Below the pieces are notes generated by a model. The model saw nothing but the letters and a program-made list of their open reading frames with translations. It was not told where the DNA came from and did not search any database. DNA of 64,000 nucleotides from Asterias rubens (Eukaryota; Echinodermata; Asteroidea; Forcipulatida; Asteriidae): NCBI RefSeq assembly GCF_902459465.1, contig NC_047062.1, positions 18,669,994-18,733,993 of the forward strand. Reading direction: 5' to 3'. Positions 9,716 through 21,910 of this stretch are shown here, piece by piece (position 1 is the stretch's first letter; every line of letters begins with the position of its first letter). Position numbers and translations under genes: made by a program.

Positions 9716-10944
9716 TATAAGGGGAAGTTAAGCTGCACGTTGCGCGGGCTAACACCAGAAAATTGTCTAGGTGACGTCAACACTTTGGGCTTATTTTATG
9801 CTGACGTGGTGACGTCTGTACATACGTGCCTGACGTGAAAAAAATGGTAACTTCAACTATACTAAAAACACAATTTTCTGACTTTCACGTTCACATTTTT
9901 GCTCACGTATCGTGCAGCTAAACCTCCTTATATTATCATAGTTTGTTTCATGCAACAAAAAAAAACTGCATGACAACCGATAGGTTGAATTGCACTGAAA
10001 TTAAGTAACAATAAACATATTACTATCCCCCCTCCCCCCATTCCATCTCGTCTAGTTCTGCCTCATATTTGACAAATATGTACTGGGCCCTAGTTTTAGT
10101 ATGGTGGTTCTGATAGTTATATATCGTGTGTGTAATGCTTTTACTTGCCATCTTTTGTATTGATTTTAACTACAATTTTAGATTTCTATGTTGTATATTA
10201 TATATAAATTTACACCCTTTCTTACAATCAAGGTCTAGGAGGGAACATCTTTTTGGATGGCAGTTTTTATGACTTTTGCCTTTCACATTTTATAATGTTT
10301 GTATTGTCCGTAGAATAAAAATAAATAAATAAATACAATAAAATATAAAGATATTTGAACCACAACTGGAAGTAAATGTCTTTTTTTGGCTTTTGTTCTT
10401 TGACCTCCGCTTGTATATTGCCAAAGAGTTAAAACAAATACATAAATAAACTCCTACATGTATGGGGGTTCATTATTCACGCATTGTGCATCACTTGATT
10501 GTATTGTACATATCAACCCTGCCAAGTTTTGACTCCTATTTAATTTGTAATTAATTCAGACAGAGGTATTAAACGCTCGTTGCACAAACACGCTCAATTG
10601 ACACGGCTCAATACTTCTATTAAATCTCATAATTTATTCATTTTTGAAAGAGTGGACATTTTGGATACTCGTAAAAAACAACTATTATGGTAACTGTGTG
10701 TGACAAGGACCTTGTCACACGCGTCAATTTTTACAGGGTACTTGGAGGCAGCCAACGCAGTGCATGCTACAGGACCACTTCGGTCGTACATGAGTATTTT
10801 TTTCAGACAATGTCTTAACTACAGATATTTTGGACTAAATGTACTTGATAGGTTTCCCTCCTGAAACTTCCACGGAGGAACTTGACAAGGGGGTCAAGTA
10901 ATGTATGGCCCATCAAACAAAACAAATATTCCCCCCTGTGTCTT

Positions 10945-11090
10945 AAAGCCATTGGACACTTTAGAAAAAAAAATTAAAGTTCACAGATTTACAAATAACT
11001 TACAGGGTTTACAGAAGGTAGTGGTGAAAGACTTCTCTTGAAATATTATTCCATGAAATGCTTTACTTTTTGAGAAAACATCAAAAAAAA
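10945..11090 (+). repeat. Left half of a TTAAAGCCATTGGA MITE
   Basis: It matches the complete copy at 13733-14029 through TTACAGGGTTTACAGAAGG and CTTCTCTTGAAATATTATTC. No inverse right terminus was found nearby, so it is truncated. Confidence 0.6.
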
Positions 11091-11769
11091 AAATAATAAT
11101 AATACAAAACAACACGTGGCTTTCCATAGTTTTCCAATCTGGGTTGGCAAAAACTCGGGCTGTGACGTTGCAAAAGAAAGGTCTATTGAGAGTATATATG
11201 AGGGAACCCGTCCCCGACTATTTTCACTATTTCTACACGGTTCAATAAATGCTCACCCATAATAGGACCTTGGTCAGACAATTTCCTCACAAGAAAAAGG
11301 TTTAAGTTCAAAACAATTTCAAAGTTGGAAGCACTTTCTATTATTATGACAGATTTCTGTTAAATGCATAGAGCTATACATATATTGATGTGACTAGAGC
11401 GCTAACACCCCATTATACACGCAATAAAGTTTTGAAGCCGTGTGGGCGCATCAATGTTTATGTACAAACGAATACAAAAGCTTGATATTTTGTATGCCAA
11501 TTGTACGGCTATTTGCATGATAGTGTATTTGTTATTTTCTATGTGTCACCGAACCAAAAGATGCAGCAAATGTAAACGCACAATCTGCTGATGAGCGTCC
11601 AAACTGCGAGCGTCATTTGCGTCATGTTGAAAAGGCACGTATACTTTTTAAAGTTTTCGTAGCGCACAGACGCGAATTGGCAGTCGCGTACGAAAGCGCA
11701 CACGCCGAATGTTAAAAAACGCGCCAATGTGAATTAAAATCGTTTCGTAGTCATGCAACACATCAAACA

Positions 11770-11850
11770 TGTCTGTGCCCAGGGTGGCTTCAAAACACAG
11801 AGCAAGTTAGCGCTATATAAATGTAGTTTATTATTATTATTATAAGTCAA
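11770..11850 (+). repeat. SINE 3' tail
   Basis: AGCGCTATATAAATGTAG followed by (TTA)n is the usual ending of tRNA-derived SINEs. The head was not identified. Confidence 0.4.
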
Positions 11851-11999
11851 TATATATAGCTCTATGGTTAAACGCAACCTTTAAATTTGTTTTTTATGCG
11901 ATTATTTGACATTAATATGTGGAACTCAGTATTGTAACTGCGATGGATTTTTTCAATAAACCTGTTTTATATTAAATTGAATTAATTTTGTCAACTTGA

Positions 12000-12552
12000 G
12001 TTTGCATTGCATAGATTAAGATTCTTCCTCTTTACATGCTTTATTCTTGACCTATGCTTTAGCATTGCGTAGGATGCTGGCCCTATGCTTCAGCATTGAG
12101 TAGGATTCTGGCCCTATACTTCAGCACTGCGTAGGATTCTTCCCCCATGATTTAGCACTGTGTAGGATTCTGGCCCTATGCTTCAGCACTGTGTAGGATT
12201 CTGGCCCTATGCTTCAGCATTGTGTAGGATTCTTCCCCTATTCTTCAGCACTGCGTAGGATTCTTCCCCTATGCTTTAGCACTGTGTAGGATTCTGGCCC
12301 TATGCTTCAGCACTGTGTAGGATTCTGGCCCTATGCTTCAGCATTGTGTAGGATTCTTCCCCTATGCTTCAGCACTGTGTAGGATTCTGGCCCCTATGCT
12401 TTAGCACTGTGTAGGATTCTGGCCCCTATGCTTCAGCATTGTGTAAGATTCTTCCCCTATGCTTTAGCACTGTGTAGGATTCTTCCCCTGTTGCTTTTAA
12501 CATTGTGTAGGATTCTGGCCCTATGCTTTAGCATTGAGTAGCCTTCTCTGAC
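12000..12552. repeat. 31-bp minisatellite, about 16 units, upstream of the Rab gene
   Basis: The unit is close to CTATGCTTCAGCACTGTGTA plus GGATTCTGGCC (31 bp). Units alternate between TTCTGGCCC and TTCTTCCCC types and vary by single bases. The first units (about 12000-12050) are the most diverged. The array ends about 370 bp before the Rab start codon. Confidence 0.85.
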
Positions 12553-12923
12553 ACTTTTGTCATAAAAACTCTGCATGCTATTCTGCAAAACATTATAATG
12601 AGCCTAACAAGGCAGAGGGCGCCCTATCTAGCCCTCCGCCGTTGGTTTTAGCAATCATTGGTTTTGTACAGTATGTCGAGTAGAGCAGAAAGCACAGAGG
12701 TCAATGAGTTGAGTAGAATCCTACACCGCCTGTGTGGTAAAAATTTTGTTCGCATATCTTGCAGGGTATATAATAATAAAACAGTGTCATTATTTTGGGG
12801 TGGTAAAAATGTACGATTTACCGTGACTTCCCAGTTAATTTTTACCTCCAAATTCAGTTCAAATTATGTAAAATATTTCAAGTATTCACTATAGAATTTT
12901 AGTAACTACGTTAGTTTGAAATA

Positions 12924-15900
12924 ATGGCGAAACAGTACGATATTCTGATCAGGCTTTTGATGATCGGTGATTCCGGAGTTGGAAAGACGTGTATGCTATG
13001 CAGATACACGGATGAAGGTTTTATCACGCCGCATATATCAACAATAGGTATGTATTGTTCCAAGAATTTAATGTATAGAGTACCTTGAAAAGCATTGGAG
13101 AATAACAAGGGTGCAGTCAAGTACATGACTAATAATAAAAGTAGCATTAATAATAAAGAGAAAACATCATTGTCAATGGTTATTCAATTTCAAGAATGAA
13201 TAATAAATAAATTTTTGAATACAGAACTAAACTAACCTAACCAGCAGTTGATTAGTTTTTTGATGAATGATATTGGACTTTGGTTGGATTGTTCGATGTA
13301 TGTAGTATTGTTTTTTATTGATATGCCATTGATTGAAACATAACAAATTCATCTTTGGACTTTATGTACCTGTAATCTATGCGTTCATTTGTCTATTTAT
13401 TATCGCAGCTATCATTTTTTGCTGTTTTGTTGTGATCGTAATATTATTAATATAATAATATTTGATGTAAACTACACTAAATGTAATGTTAAGATGTTAT
13501 TGTTAGAACTTCCTCCCCTTTGGCCTTGTGTTGTGCACTTCAGTTCTGGAAACTAACTTTTAAGGCTCAGCTGTGAGCCCTTAGGACTCGCCAATTTTAT
13601 GTCCTCTGTTTTCAAGCATCCTGTGAACTTAATTCATGTGGATGTGGTCAATACAATTTTTAAATGATTTGAAATAATCTGAGGTGTTCATTTGGATGCT
13701 GCCTTTAATCTGGCCAGAGATGTGCCTGAGTGTTAAAGCCATTGGACCCTTTCGGTTCAGAAAAAAAAAAAAAAAAGTTCACAGATTTACAAATAACTTA
13801 CAGGGTTTACAGAAGGCAATGGTGAAAGACTTCTCTTGAAATATTATTCCATGAAATTCTTTACTTTTTGAGAAAACAGCAAAACAATATAAATTCTCGT
13901 TAACGAGAATTACGGATTTATGTTAAACACATGTCATGACACAGGTTTGTTATTTTGATATAGAAGTTGTGGTACACAAAGTGTGGGCCTTAGACAACAC
14001 TGTTTACCGAAAGGGTCCAATGGCTTTAACCTGTTTTTGTCACCATGACAAGTGTGGATTTGTTTTGCTTTTTACAGGCATGATACTTCTTGGAGGCAGC
14101 GAAGGTGCTCTTGCAATGCTCCATTAGAAATTTACAATTTCCTCATAGAGTGCCCTTTACTAAGGAACTGAAGCATACAGGCCTGCATTTAACACTATTG
14201 AACTTAATTTTCACTAGTAACTTTTCGGGTCTTGATAATGTTGCATTAGGTTAATAAAACCAAACAATAACCCCACCCTAACTTTTTAGAGGGCTATGGG
14301 GCTTTGTGTATAGTTTTTATTTGGGAGGTCGGGACTATTTAGAACTCCATAAAGTTTATTGTTGTTAAATATTTAATCCACAGGTATTGACTTCAAAATG
14401 AAGAATTTATTATTAGATGACAAGAGAATCAGGGTACAGATTTGGTGAGTATTGTTCTTTATTGAAGGATTTATGAATTTTACAACCATTAATCTCCTAT
14501 CTTTCTCAAAATGGGTGCATAAACTAGCATGGTTCTCCCCATGTATGCATGAATTGTGGCCAATACACACAAAGTTTTATGTGTATGTTATTTTAACTAA
14601 AGATAACACTATTTAGAATGCCACACAGTTTTGAAAAATTCTGGGGGGAACCCTGAATTGTAGTGTTCTTTAATCCTACCGTAAAGGTACTCTCAGGAAT
14701 CCGATAGCACATCATTCTATTCAACAAAGTTTTTTTTTTTTATTCATAAATTTTATGCAACTGTCTTTGACAATTAACCAAAATATACCCTGCATTGAAT
14801 GAGTTTAACCTCAATAACTGACTGATTTGCGTCTGTGTTGTCCTGTTTTTTATTTTTGTGTTGTCCGTGTCTTTTCATGTGTAACCAAAGTATATTCTTT
14901 GTATATTCTTGTTCTTTCTCATAGATACGTATAATGTACACAAATTAGGGGGGGGGGCTCCATCCAACAAGCTTTAATAGACCTCCTCCACTTAATCTAT
15001 TAAGTTTTCTCTCCTGTAATGTTAAATTTTTGTCATTTTAATTGATTGAGTGGAAATAAATTGAACTTGAATTGAATTGAACTTGAATTGCAGGGACACT
15101 GCTGGTCAGGAGAGGTACGATACTATTACTACACAGTACTTCAGAAGAGCTCAGGTAAGCTGACCTTAAACCTATTCTACAGTTTATTATGCGGTAACTG
15201 GTGCTCATTGTAATCAAATCCATGCCTTATATCTTTAATGTATGCAAGAGCAGGAGTTCAAAATTGGTGCAAATTGTATCTCTTATGTCCTCATAGACAT
15301 CCTAAGGTCAAAGGAAGACCTATCACTGGCTGAGAGTTGCGACTAATGCACAAATTCTGACTGTTTGACCTCGACGATGGCAGTCTTGGTCAGGGGTCAT
15401 GGGGCAAAATATTTTAGGAAACAGCACTTGAAATGGACCCTTCCCATGAAATATGCTAATCACATTCACGCATGCATACAGACCCTGTTGGTTGGCAAAT
15501 GCCATAGAGTTGTGCACTAAGCAGATGAGCAATCACATCTGCGTCACGCACCCATTAGCCGTGTACTAAACAGCGCGATGTTCCCTCATTTTGCCAACCA
15601 AAACGTTAGTGCGCACGCGCTATGTGCAATTTACATATTTCATGGGAAGGGCAAGGGTCTATTAAGCTGTGAACAGTCTCCTTGACCTTAACACCTAATG
15701 CTGTACTACCCAGAACTACATGTATACAGATCGCTCCTTTTCAAGGCACAATGACATCACTTATTTGTAAACTTTTGTTGCATTTCATCCCTTTGTCGAA
15801 ACCCTCATTTATTTTATATTTATGTTATCTTTCTATTGCTTACATTGGTTTTTTGTGCTGTATTTGTATGCATTTGGTCATTCAGAGTTGTTTAAATAAT

Positions 15901-18900
15901 TTACGTTTGCAATTATTTAAAAATCATGTCATATTGTACCCATTTATATTCTTTGTATGTGTGTATTTTAGTTTGAGCTTGCTGGTCAACGCAACCAGTT
16001 GTATTTAAACATTAATAGTCATAGGCCTACTTATTGTTATTACTATTATTATTGTATTATTTATTCGGCCAAGATACAAGACAATAACGTTCACAAAAAT
16101 ACAGTATTATACTACAAGTAAACAGAATCAGGAAAACTAGCAAATACAATATGTTTAAATCAACATTGTTGAAATAAAATAAATAACATTGACAAGAAAT
16201 TATTATACAAAACGCAGTTTGAAGCAAAGGGTGGGAAAGAGAGGGGGTGGTTGGGCAACCAAGCAAGACAACGGGGAGAAAAACAAAACAGAGACAACAA
16301 CAATAGGGACAACAACAACAATAGGGACAACAACAATAGGGACAACAACAACAATGGTGACAACAACAGCAACAGTGCCAACAACAAGAGGGAGAACAAC
16401 AGCAACAGGGACAACAACAAGGGACAACATCAACAACAACAACAACAATAACAACAACCCAAAGAAACAAACAAACAATAACAACAACAACCCAAAGAAA
16501 CAACAACAAAAACAACAACAAATCAACAACAACAACAAAAATAGAAAACAAATAAAAGAAGAACAACACAAAACAAAAACAAAAAACAACATCTCCAGAC
16601 ATATTATTAAAAACAGTCAATATGACAAAACAACAGAATCAGAAAAAAACGGGAACCAATAAACAACATAACGAATTTAAGCTGGCCAGGATAGACAAAA
16701 GTATATCAAAACACTGTGACTCGAAGGCCTGTATATCTAAGCTTAAGTGTTGATATAAAGCTTATCAATTTAAACAAGGAATAAACATGATTAATTTACA
16801 CATTTAAACATGAATACACTAAATAGGGAAAAAATGAAAAATAGATGAATGAATGAATAAATAAATAAATTTATGAAAACATAAATATAAAATGACAGTT
16901 AAAAAGGGTAGGTTAATGATAAAAAATAAAGTAAAAAAATAATAATAATGATAATAATAAAACTTAATAGGGCGTGTTTATTTTCATATCTTATCTGTTG
17001 TTTTTAAATCTATTTGTATGTAATTTTAAATACAGTGTAGTTTAAACACAATTTAGTGGGTGATATTTGAATGTTTTTGATGTTACTAATAATAATAATA
17101 CTACCTGCTTTCCTCTCAGGGGTTTGTGTTAGTTTATGACATCACAAGTGAGGCATCGTTCCTTAATATTCAGAAATGGATGACGATGGTTGCAGAGGTA
17201 TTTATATTTCATTTCCCTTCTTGCCAATTTGTTAGAATTATCCAGTAATAAACTTTAAAGTCAGCTATTTTGACAATCTATACATCATATGAAAGGGTTT
17301 TACGTACTTCACAAAAATGGGTATGTTGGTGACCATGTAGGGCAAAGCGATTGCTTGCTTTGATTGGTTGTTTTATTGTGACAAGTAAAGTGTACACACT
17401 TGTCAAACAACCCCTTTCTTTCACACATCCGTTCCCGAACACCCAGAGTTTGTTTGACAAACTTTAAATTTCTAGTATACTTTACTGTGTGACATTTTTA
17501 ACAGAAAAGATGACGTTCAAATGTTAACATTTTTAACAGAAAAGATGATGTTCAAATGTTAACATTGTGTCTTGTGAATTAATAGGGCCTAGAATTCTGT
17601 CCTGTTGAGTATCTGAATATTTGACCCATAGGACACATGAGACAAACCTTATCTTAGAGCTTTTTTAAATAACTCCTGTCTGATGAACATTGTGAACTAC
17701 ATGTAGTATAAAAGCCCAGCGGTCTTGTAGACTTTACCCCAAATTTGAGTCCTGCCATCTTTATCCATGTAAGAGTTTGTTTTAAAAAAATGTTGTTGTT
17801 TTTTTTTTTTTTTATTATTTGTTGTATATGTGTGTTTTCAAGTAAATTATGCAAAAATTATGTAATTTTAATGAAATCCTCAAAAGCAAAATATAAGTTT
17901 TGTATAATGTGTATTACCTTGGTACACAGCATGCAGGTCCTGATGTGGAGATGTTTTTAGTTGGCAATAAGAGTGATGCAGAAGCTCTCCGTACAGTGAC
18001 AGAAGCCGAGGGAGTTAGAGTAAGTATCCCAGACAGATACCTCATGTTTGAGGCTCTCTTTTAAGTTGACATCTATTTCACTTTAGTAGGGTTGTTTTAG
18101 CAATGTGTATTGTTGTTTCTTTTTTGTATAGTACATTTGTGTTTTTTGCTTGTACTAGTATTTATTTTTTTCTTTGGGGTTTCCTCTTAATAACACTCTT
18201 ATGCAAAGCGCCTAGGAGCAATATTAAAAAAGGATTTAGCTGTACGATGTTTGTTGTTATTGTTATTTTAAAGTTAAATGAATGAATTGCATGACCACAA
18301 ACAGTGATTAATATCGATGGGCAAATCAGGGATTTGGGTGTGTATCTATTATTGCAAGACAAGAAGAGGGGAGTTGGGGGAGGTGTGGACAGAAGTAGTT
18401 ACTCAAGACTTAGCTTGTCACAACTTTAATGAGGGTTTCAACCTTTTTGTTTATTTTTATATTGCTTCAAATCTAAAGTTTTAGTCTCCGGTTACAAAAA
18501 ATACCTTGTAATATTACAGCATGCTAACTATTTGTCATTTTGTTTTTCAGTTTGCAAAGGCAAATGGAATGGATTTCATCGAGACGAGTGCACACAACAG
18601 TACTAATGTCAACGAGGTAAACTTCAAACAACTTATCTCTTAATGCACTCTCAGAAACTCCTGCATCAACCCTATATACACCCCCCCCCCCCCCATACAT
18701 AGGTTACTGTGCCATTAACAATTTATGTATGGATACCGGCGCTTTCTAAATATTCATGTTATTATTTTTTTTCTGTGACGTCCACCTACAGGCCTTCATG
18801 ATGCTGACCAAGCAAGTGATGAAGAAGCGCAGGAAGTCAATAGAGAAACAGATGGAGAATATACGACTGTACACGAGGGAGGATAGTCGAGGGGACCTAG

Positions 18901-18941
18901 AGTGTCCCTCAGAAGGGAAGACCGCCACCAGCTGCTGCTGA
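12924..18941 (+). CDS. RAB15: Rab15-type small GTPase, complete
   Basis: A Ras-superfamily GTPase of the Rab8/10/13/15 branch; mammalian RAB15 works in recycling endosomes. Seven coding exons: 12924-13047, 14384-14444, 15094-15154, 17120-17197, 17930-18019, 18551-18616 and 18792-18941. All have GT/AG borders and together give 209 residues (human RAB15 has 212). Motifs: GDSGVGKT (15-22), switch I Thr40 in [14 protein letters not shown] (62-70, catalytic Gln67), NKSD (121-124), ETSA (149-152), and a C-terminal Cys-Cys for geranylgeranylation. The start [20 protein letters not shown] matches RAB15 (MAKQYD) better than RAB8, 10 or 13 (MAK.YD with [15 protein letters not shown]). The tail MEKQ/KKRRKS is basic. 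Introns hold MITEs and a LINE tail. The paralogue call within the branch is the weakest point. Confidence 0.88.
13733..14029. repeat. TTAA-flanked MITE in the first Rab intron
   Basis: It begins TTAAAGCCATTGGACCCTTT and ends with the inverse AAAGGGTCCAATGGCTTTAA. The termini of about 20 bp are near perfect, and TTAA marks both edges. An internal palindrome reads TCTCGTTAACGAGA. A truncated sister lies at 10945. Confidence 0.75.
15436..15662. repeat. Palindromic MITE, GACCCTTCCCATGAAATATG family, in Rab intron 3
   Basis: The left end GACCCTTCCCATGAAATATG is matched by inverted CATATTTCATGGGAAGGGCA at the right. Inner arms share TTGGTTGGCAAA and CTGCGTCACGCACCC-like blocks. Confidence 0.65.
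16030..16760 (-). mobile_element. LINE 3' tail with expanded CAA repeat, in Rab intron 3
   Basis: The plus strand shows (TTA)n, TTATTCGGCCAAGATACAAG, and further on GGCCAGGAT with CACTGTGACTCGAA. The same landmarks occur in the same order at 60.7-60.97 kb, where they lead into reverse-transcriptase code, so this is the 3' non-coding end of the same LINE on the minus strand. Between the landmarks lies a CAA/ACA-rich tract (about 16290-16570). It creates long artificial ORFs on both strands. Confidence 0.6.
16290..16570. repeat. Imperfect (CAA)n tract
   Basis: About 280 bases consist almost entirely of CAA/ACA/AAC triplets with GGGA interruptions. It is low complexity. The Asn/Thr/Gln-rich and Leu/Val-rich ORFs read from it are not genes. 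Confidence 0.85.
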
Positions 18942-20684
18942 TAGTCACTCCAATTCTTGCCTTGGTATTTATCCTCTTTGAGACTCGACCCTACAATCAG
19001 TTTGTGACATCCTACAACTGCTTGCCAATGTTGGGCATTTTGGAGTCCATTGCCATTGGCCTCTGTAAGATCCTCCATGGTGCAGGTGTTATGCAGCAAG
19101 CCCTGGTTCAGTAGGTGGTCCATAGTCTTGGGCCCTTGTCCACACACTTAAGGTATCAGTGACAACAACTCTTTGATTTTTATATTGTTAAAGACTTGGT
19201 AATCTTGCATGTATTTGTATATTACGGAACCTCTTGAGGAAACAAAACTGGTCGCTGTAATGCGACCCAACATTTAAACGCATGCGAGACATGCACATTA
19301 TATACAAGGTGGCCTTTAACTTGTGTTTGTTTGAGGTGGTAAATCTGTACGTAAACAGTTTACTGTGACTATTTTTGTTGCTCTACACTTTGCCATGTTT
19401 TTAAATATTGTGTGTATTTAAGGTACAGGAGTATCTGCATAAGATAGATGAACTTTTATTTCCTGAAAAACTATTTCTAGTAACTGTCAAGTATTTCTAA
19501 ACAATGCTATGCTATTGACCTATTTCACAATGCACAGCACACTTATTCCCACATCCTATCCACCATGTGGGGAGCCTAAATGTACACAAAGGAATTCACC
19601 CCCCCCCCCCCCCCACATGCAGCTATTTTGAATGTCTTTAACCTTTGTCATATTATCAGGAGCCTCTCGGAATAGTGTCGTTTATTTTTTGACTAATTTT
19701 GTAAAAAGATATTCAGGCTTGAGATTTGATGTAGTGTTGAAGATTTTACCAATCAGTTTATAATGCACAAATCAACATTCAAGTTTATACCATCTAAGCC
19801 ATGCTTAATGTAGATACAGTGCCGGATACTGTATCTAATTATGTGTGTTTGTAGTTTTAATTAAGCCCCATTAGAAAACAAATAATGGAAGCTTTATAAC
19901 CGACGGTCCATGCATATATGGGAATATTTCAACTGGAACAAAATAATTCCAGATGTTCTATGAATCAAATTGATAGGATTTGGATTTGTCTTCAGGCCAG
20001 TGGCCTAACCAACAGTCATTTTCTTTTGTGAGGTGGGAGGAAGGGATATTTCCTATTTCGAACCATTCATTTGTGTATTTGTGTGGGGATCTTGGGGGGG
20101 GGGGTCTTAGAATAGTGGGACTTGTATGGTCTTTTGAGAAGTCGCTGATGACTTTCCTTGCACCAAAGAATTTATTTTAATGACCTTTAGTTTTTTTTTA
20201 TTAAATTCTATATCAACTTGAGTGGATATAAATGACTTGCCCAAAAATGAGTTGCCAGAATACTGTTTCCTTATGGCAGCGGTCAACAAGTCGTTAAAGA
20301 AAATCATCTTAAGCCAAAAGTATCAAGGTAATTTAGTCCAGCCCAAGTCCTTTAGCCATGCCCAGATCAATGAAGTCACATTTAAGTCTAATCTTGTGAT
20401 CAAATGAAATTGCAGTATAAATTCATGAAGCTTCATGAGTTATTCCAGTCTTAACTCTTATGATGATGAATTCTGGAATTTGTTGGTGGTGGTGGCTACT
20501 TGGTCTTTCAGTGTAAAGTAAACTGAAACTGGCAGGAAAAATGTTCCTTGAAAGTCAATAAGCTTTCTGAATGTTGCACTAAGTGTTCACTGGACTGTTC
20601 AGTAACGTCCTGTTTATGGATAAGAGTAACTATAAATATAAATATGAATAGTAAACTTGCGGGTACAGCCATGGGTAAAATCTC

Positions 20685-20772
20685 TTTTGAAGGAGTGGTG
20701 GCTCTGAAAAGAGCCGGTTTGGTCTTGACATTTCGAACAGTATACTCTGCTCGTCTTCAGGAGATGTTTATG
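20685..20772 (-). repeat. Penelope-type repeat with near-intact hammerhead core
   Basis: Minus strand: CTCCTGAAGA (CTGANGA at 20754-20760), stem II CGAGCAG / CTGTTCG with loop AGTATA, GAAA (20731-20734), then TGTCAAGACC. The stem III palindrome ACGT has become ATGT. The GGCTCTGAAAAGAGCC hairpin follows, as in other copies. Confidence 0.6.
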
Positions 20773-21754
20773 GATGTACGGAGCAGCTACCTTGACCTCT
20801 GTTGACCTTCATGGGGGAGGGGTGGGGACAGATCAAACACTAAAATGTTAAGTTCACAGTAGTAAATCAAACCACATTCAAAGACAATGCTGTACACTGC
20901 AGTTCTGCCTCCCCTCAAAAATTCTTTTTTAACAAATAAATAGAATAAATAAAAATAGTAAGTAAATCAATATAAACAAATTAATATCTTATTTGAGGTG
21001 AAAGTTGCAATCTGAGGTATATACACAATCTAACATTTTGTTTAAGCTCCTGTCACAATCATAGCACAAATTATTCTTAGTGCAAATGTTTACTCGCCAA
21101 ACTATATTTTCTTTTGTATATACTTGCCAAATCATTTTGTGGACAGCTTATGGTTTAAAACCTTACTGAACCTACTGCGTACTGTAATTCAATAGCTATT
21201 TATTTCAAATAATGTACTAATAAATAATTTTTCTTGTGGGGCAGTTATGGTATTCTTTAAAGATGGTCTGTCACTAAAACAGGAGTCTTCTTATGTGCAC
21301 AAGGTATTGCATTTGAGCTGATATGTGCAAAAGCGCGCTGTAATATTATAACTACAATTAATATAATACAATTTATTATTCATAAATACCTAAGACAGTT
21401 TTGCTTTTCTATTGGTGGAGAAGCGTCACGTGGGGGTGTTTAAACCTTTGATAATGACCAGTAAAAAGTGTTCAAACATGGGCGTGACACGCAAGCTTGC
21501 ACCTGTGCTTATAAGACAGTTTCTTCATTCCCATTGGTCGAGATCAACGGTTGGAAAAATTGTGCCACATAACGCAATACGCGCGACGCGCACTGCAATA
21601 TCCTTATAAGGAGTTGTTTACCCGAGGGCCTTACGATTTCATAGCTGGAGGGGTGTTGTGTTGAAAGAAATCATTGAAAAATTATAATTTTTTGCATTTA
21701 TTTTATTTTTTGACCAAAAAGTTTTGATGTTTTTTGACTGAAAAGGTATTTATG

Positions 21755-21910
21755 AATGGGAGTCAAAGTGTGTTGAATCGGTTTTCAACTAGTGGTTTAA
21801 ACCCGCCGAGGCCTGCAGTGGTTCTTGGTAAAATTATCAGGAACCAGGCATCGGCGGGTTAACACCACTAGTTGAAACCTCTTCACCACACATTGATTCC
21901 CTTATTTTTT
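21755..21910. repeat. Inverted repeat with CAACTAGTGGTTTAAACCCG arms
   Basis: Arms of about 50 bp: GTTTTCAACTAGTGGTTTAA and CCCGCCGA on the left are answered by TCGGCGGGTTAACACCACTA and GTTGAAACC on the right, with AAAGTGTGTTGAATC / CACACATTGATTCCC outside. It is a MITE end or a whole small MITE. Confidence 0.6.

Larger units (their letters stand above)
8373..11999. other. Intergenic, repeats and one exon-like CpG block
   Basis: No continuation of Hikeshi was found. The stretch contains a GC-rich block with a consensus donor on the minus strand (9260-9360), a pair of opposed Penelope-type motifs (9585-9715), half of a MITE (10945-11090), and a SINE tail near 11.8 kb. The rest is AT-rich and unremarkable. 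Confidence 0.5.

Noticed and set aside
16057-16662. Long ORFs on both strands (Asn/Thr/Gln-rich on plus; Leu/Val/Cys-rich on minus, up to 187 codons)
   Set aside because: They are translations of the imperfect (CAA)n tract in a LINE tail inside a Rab intron; no non-repetitive protein sequence supports them.
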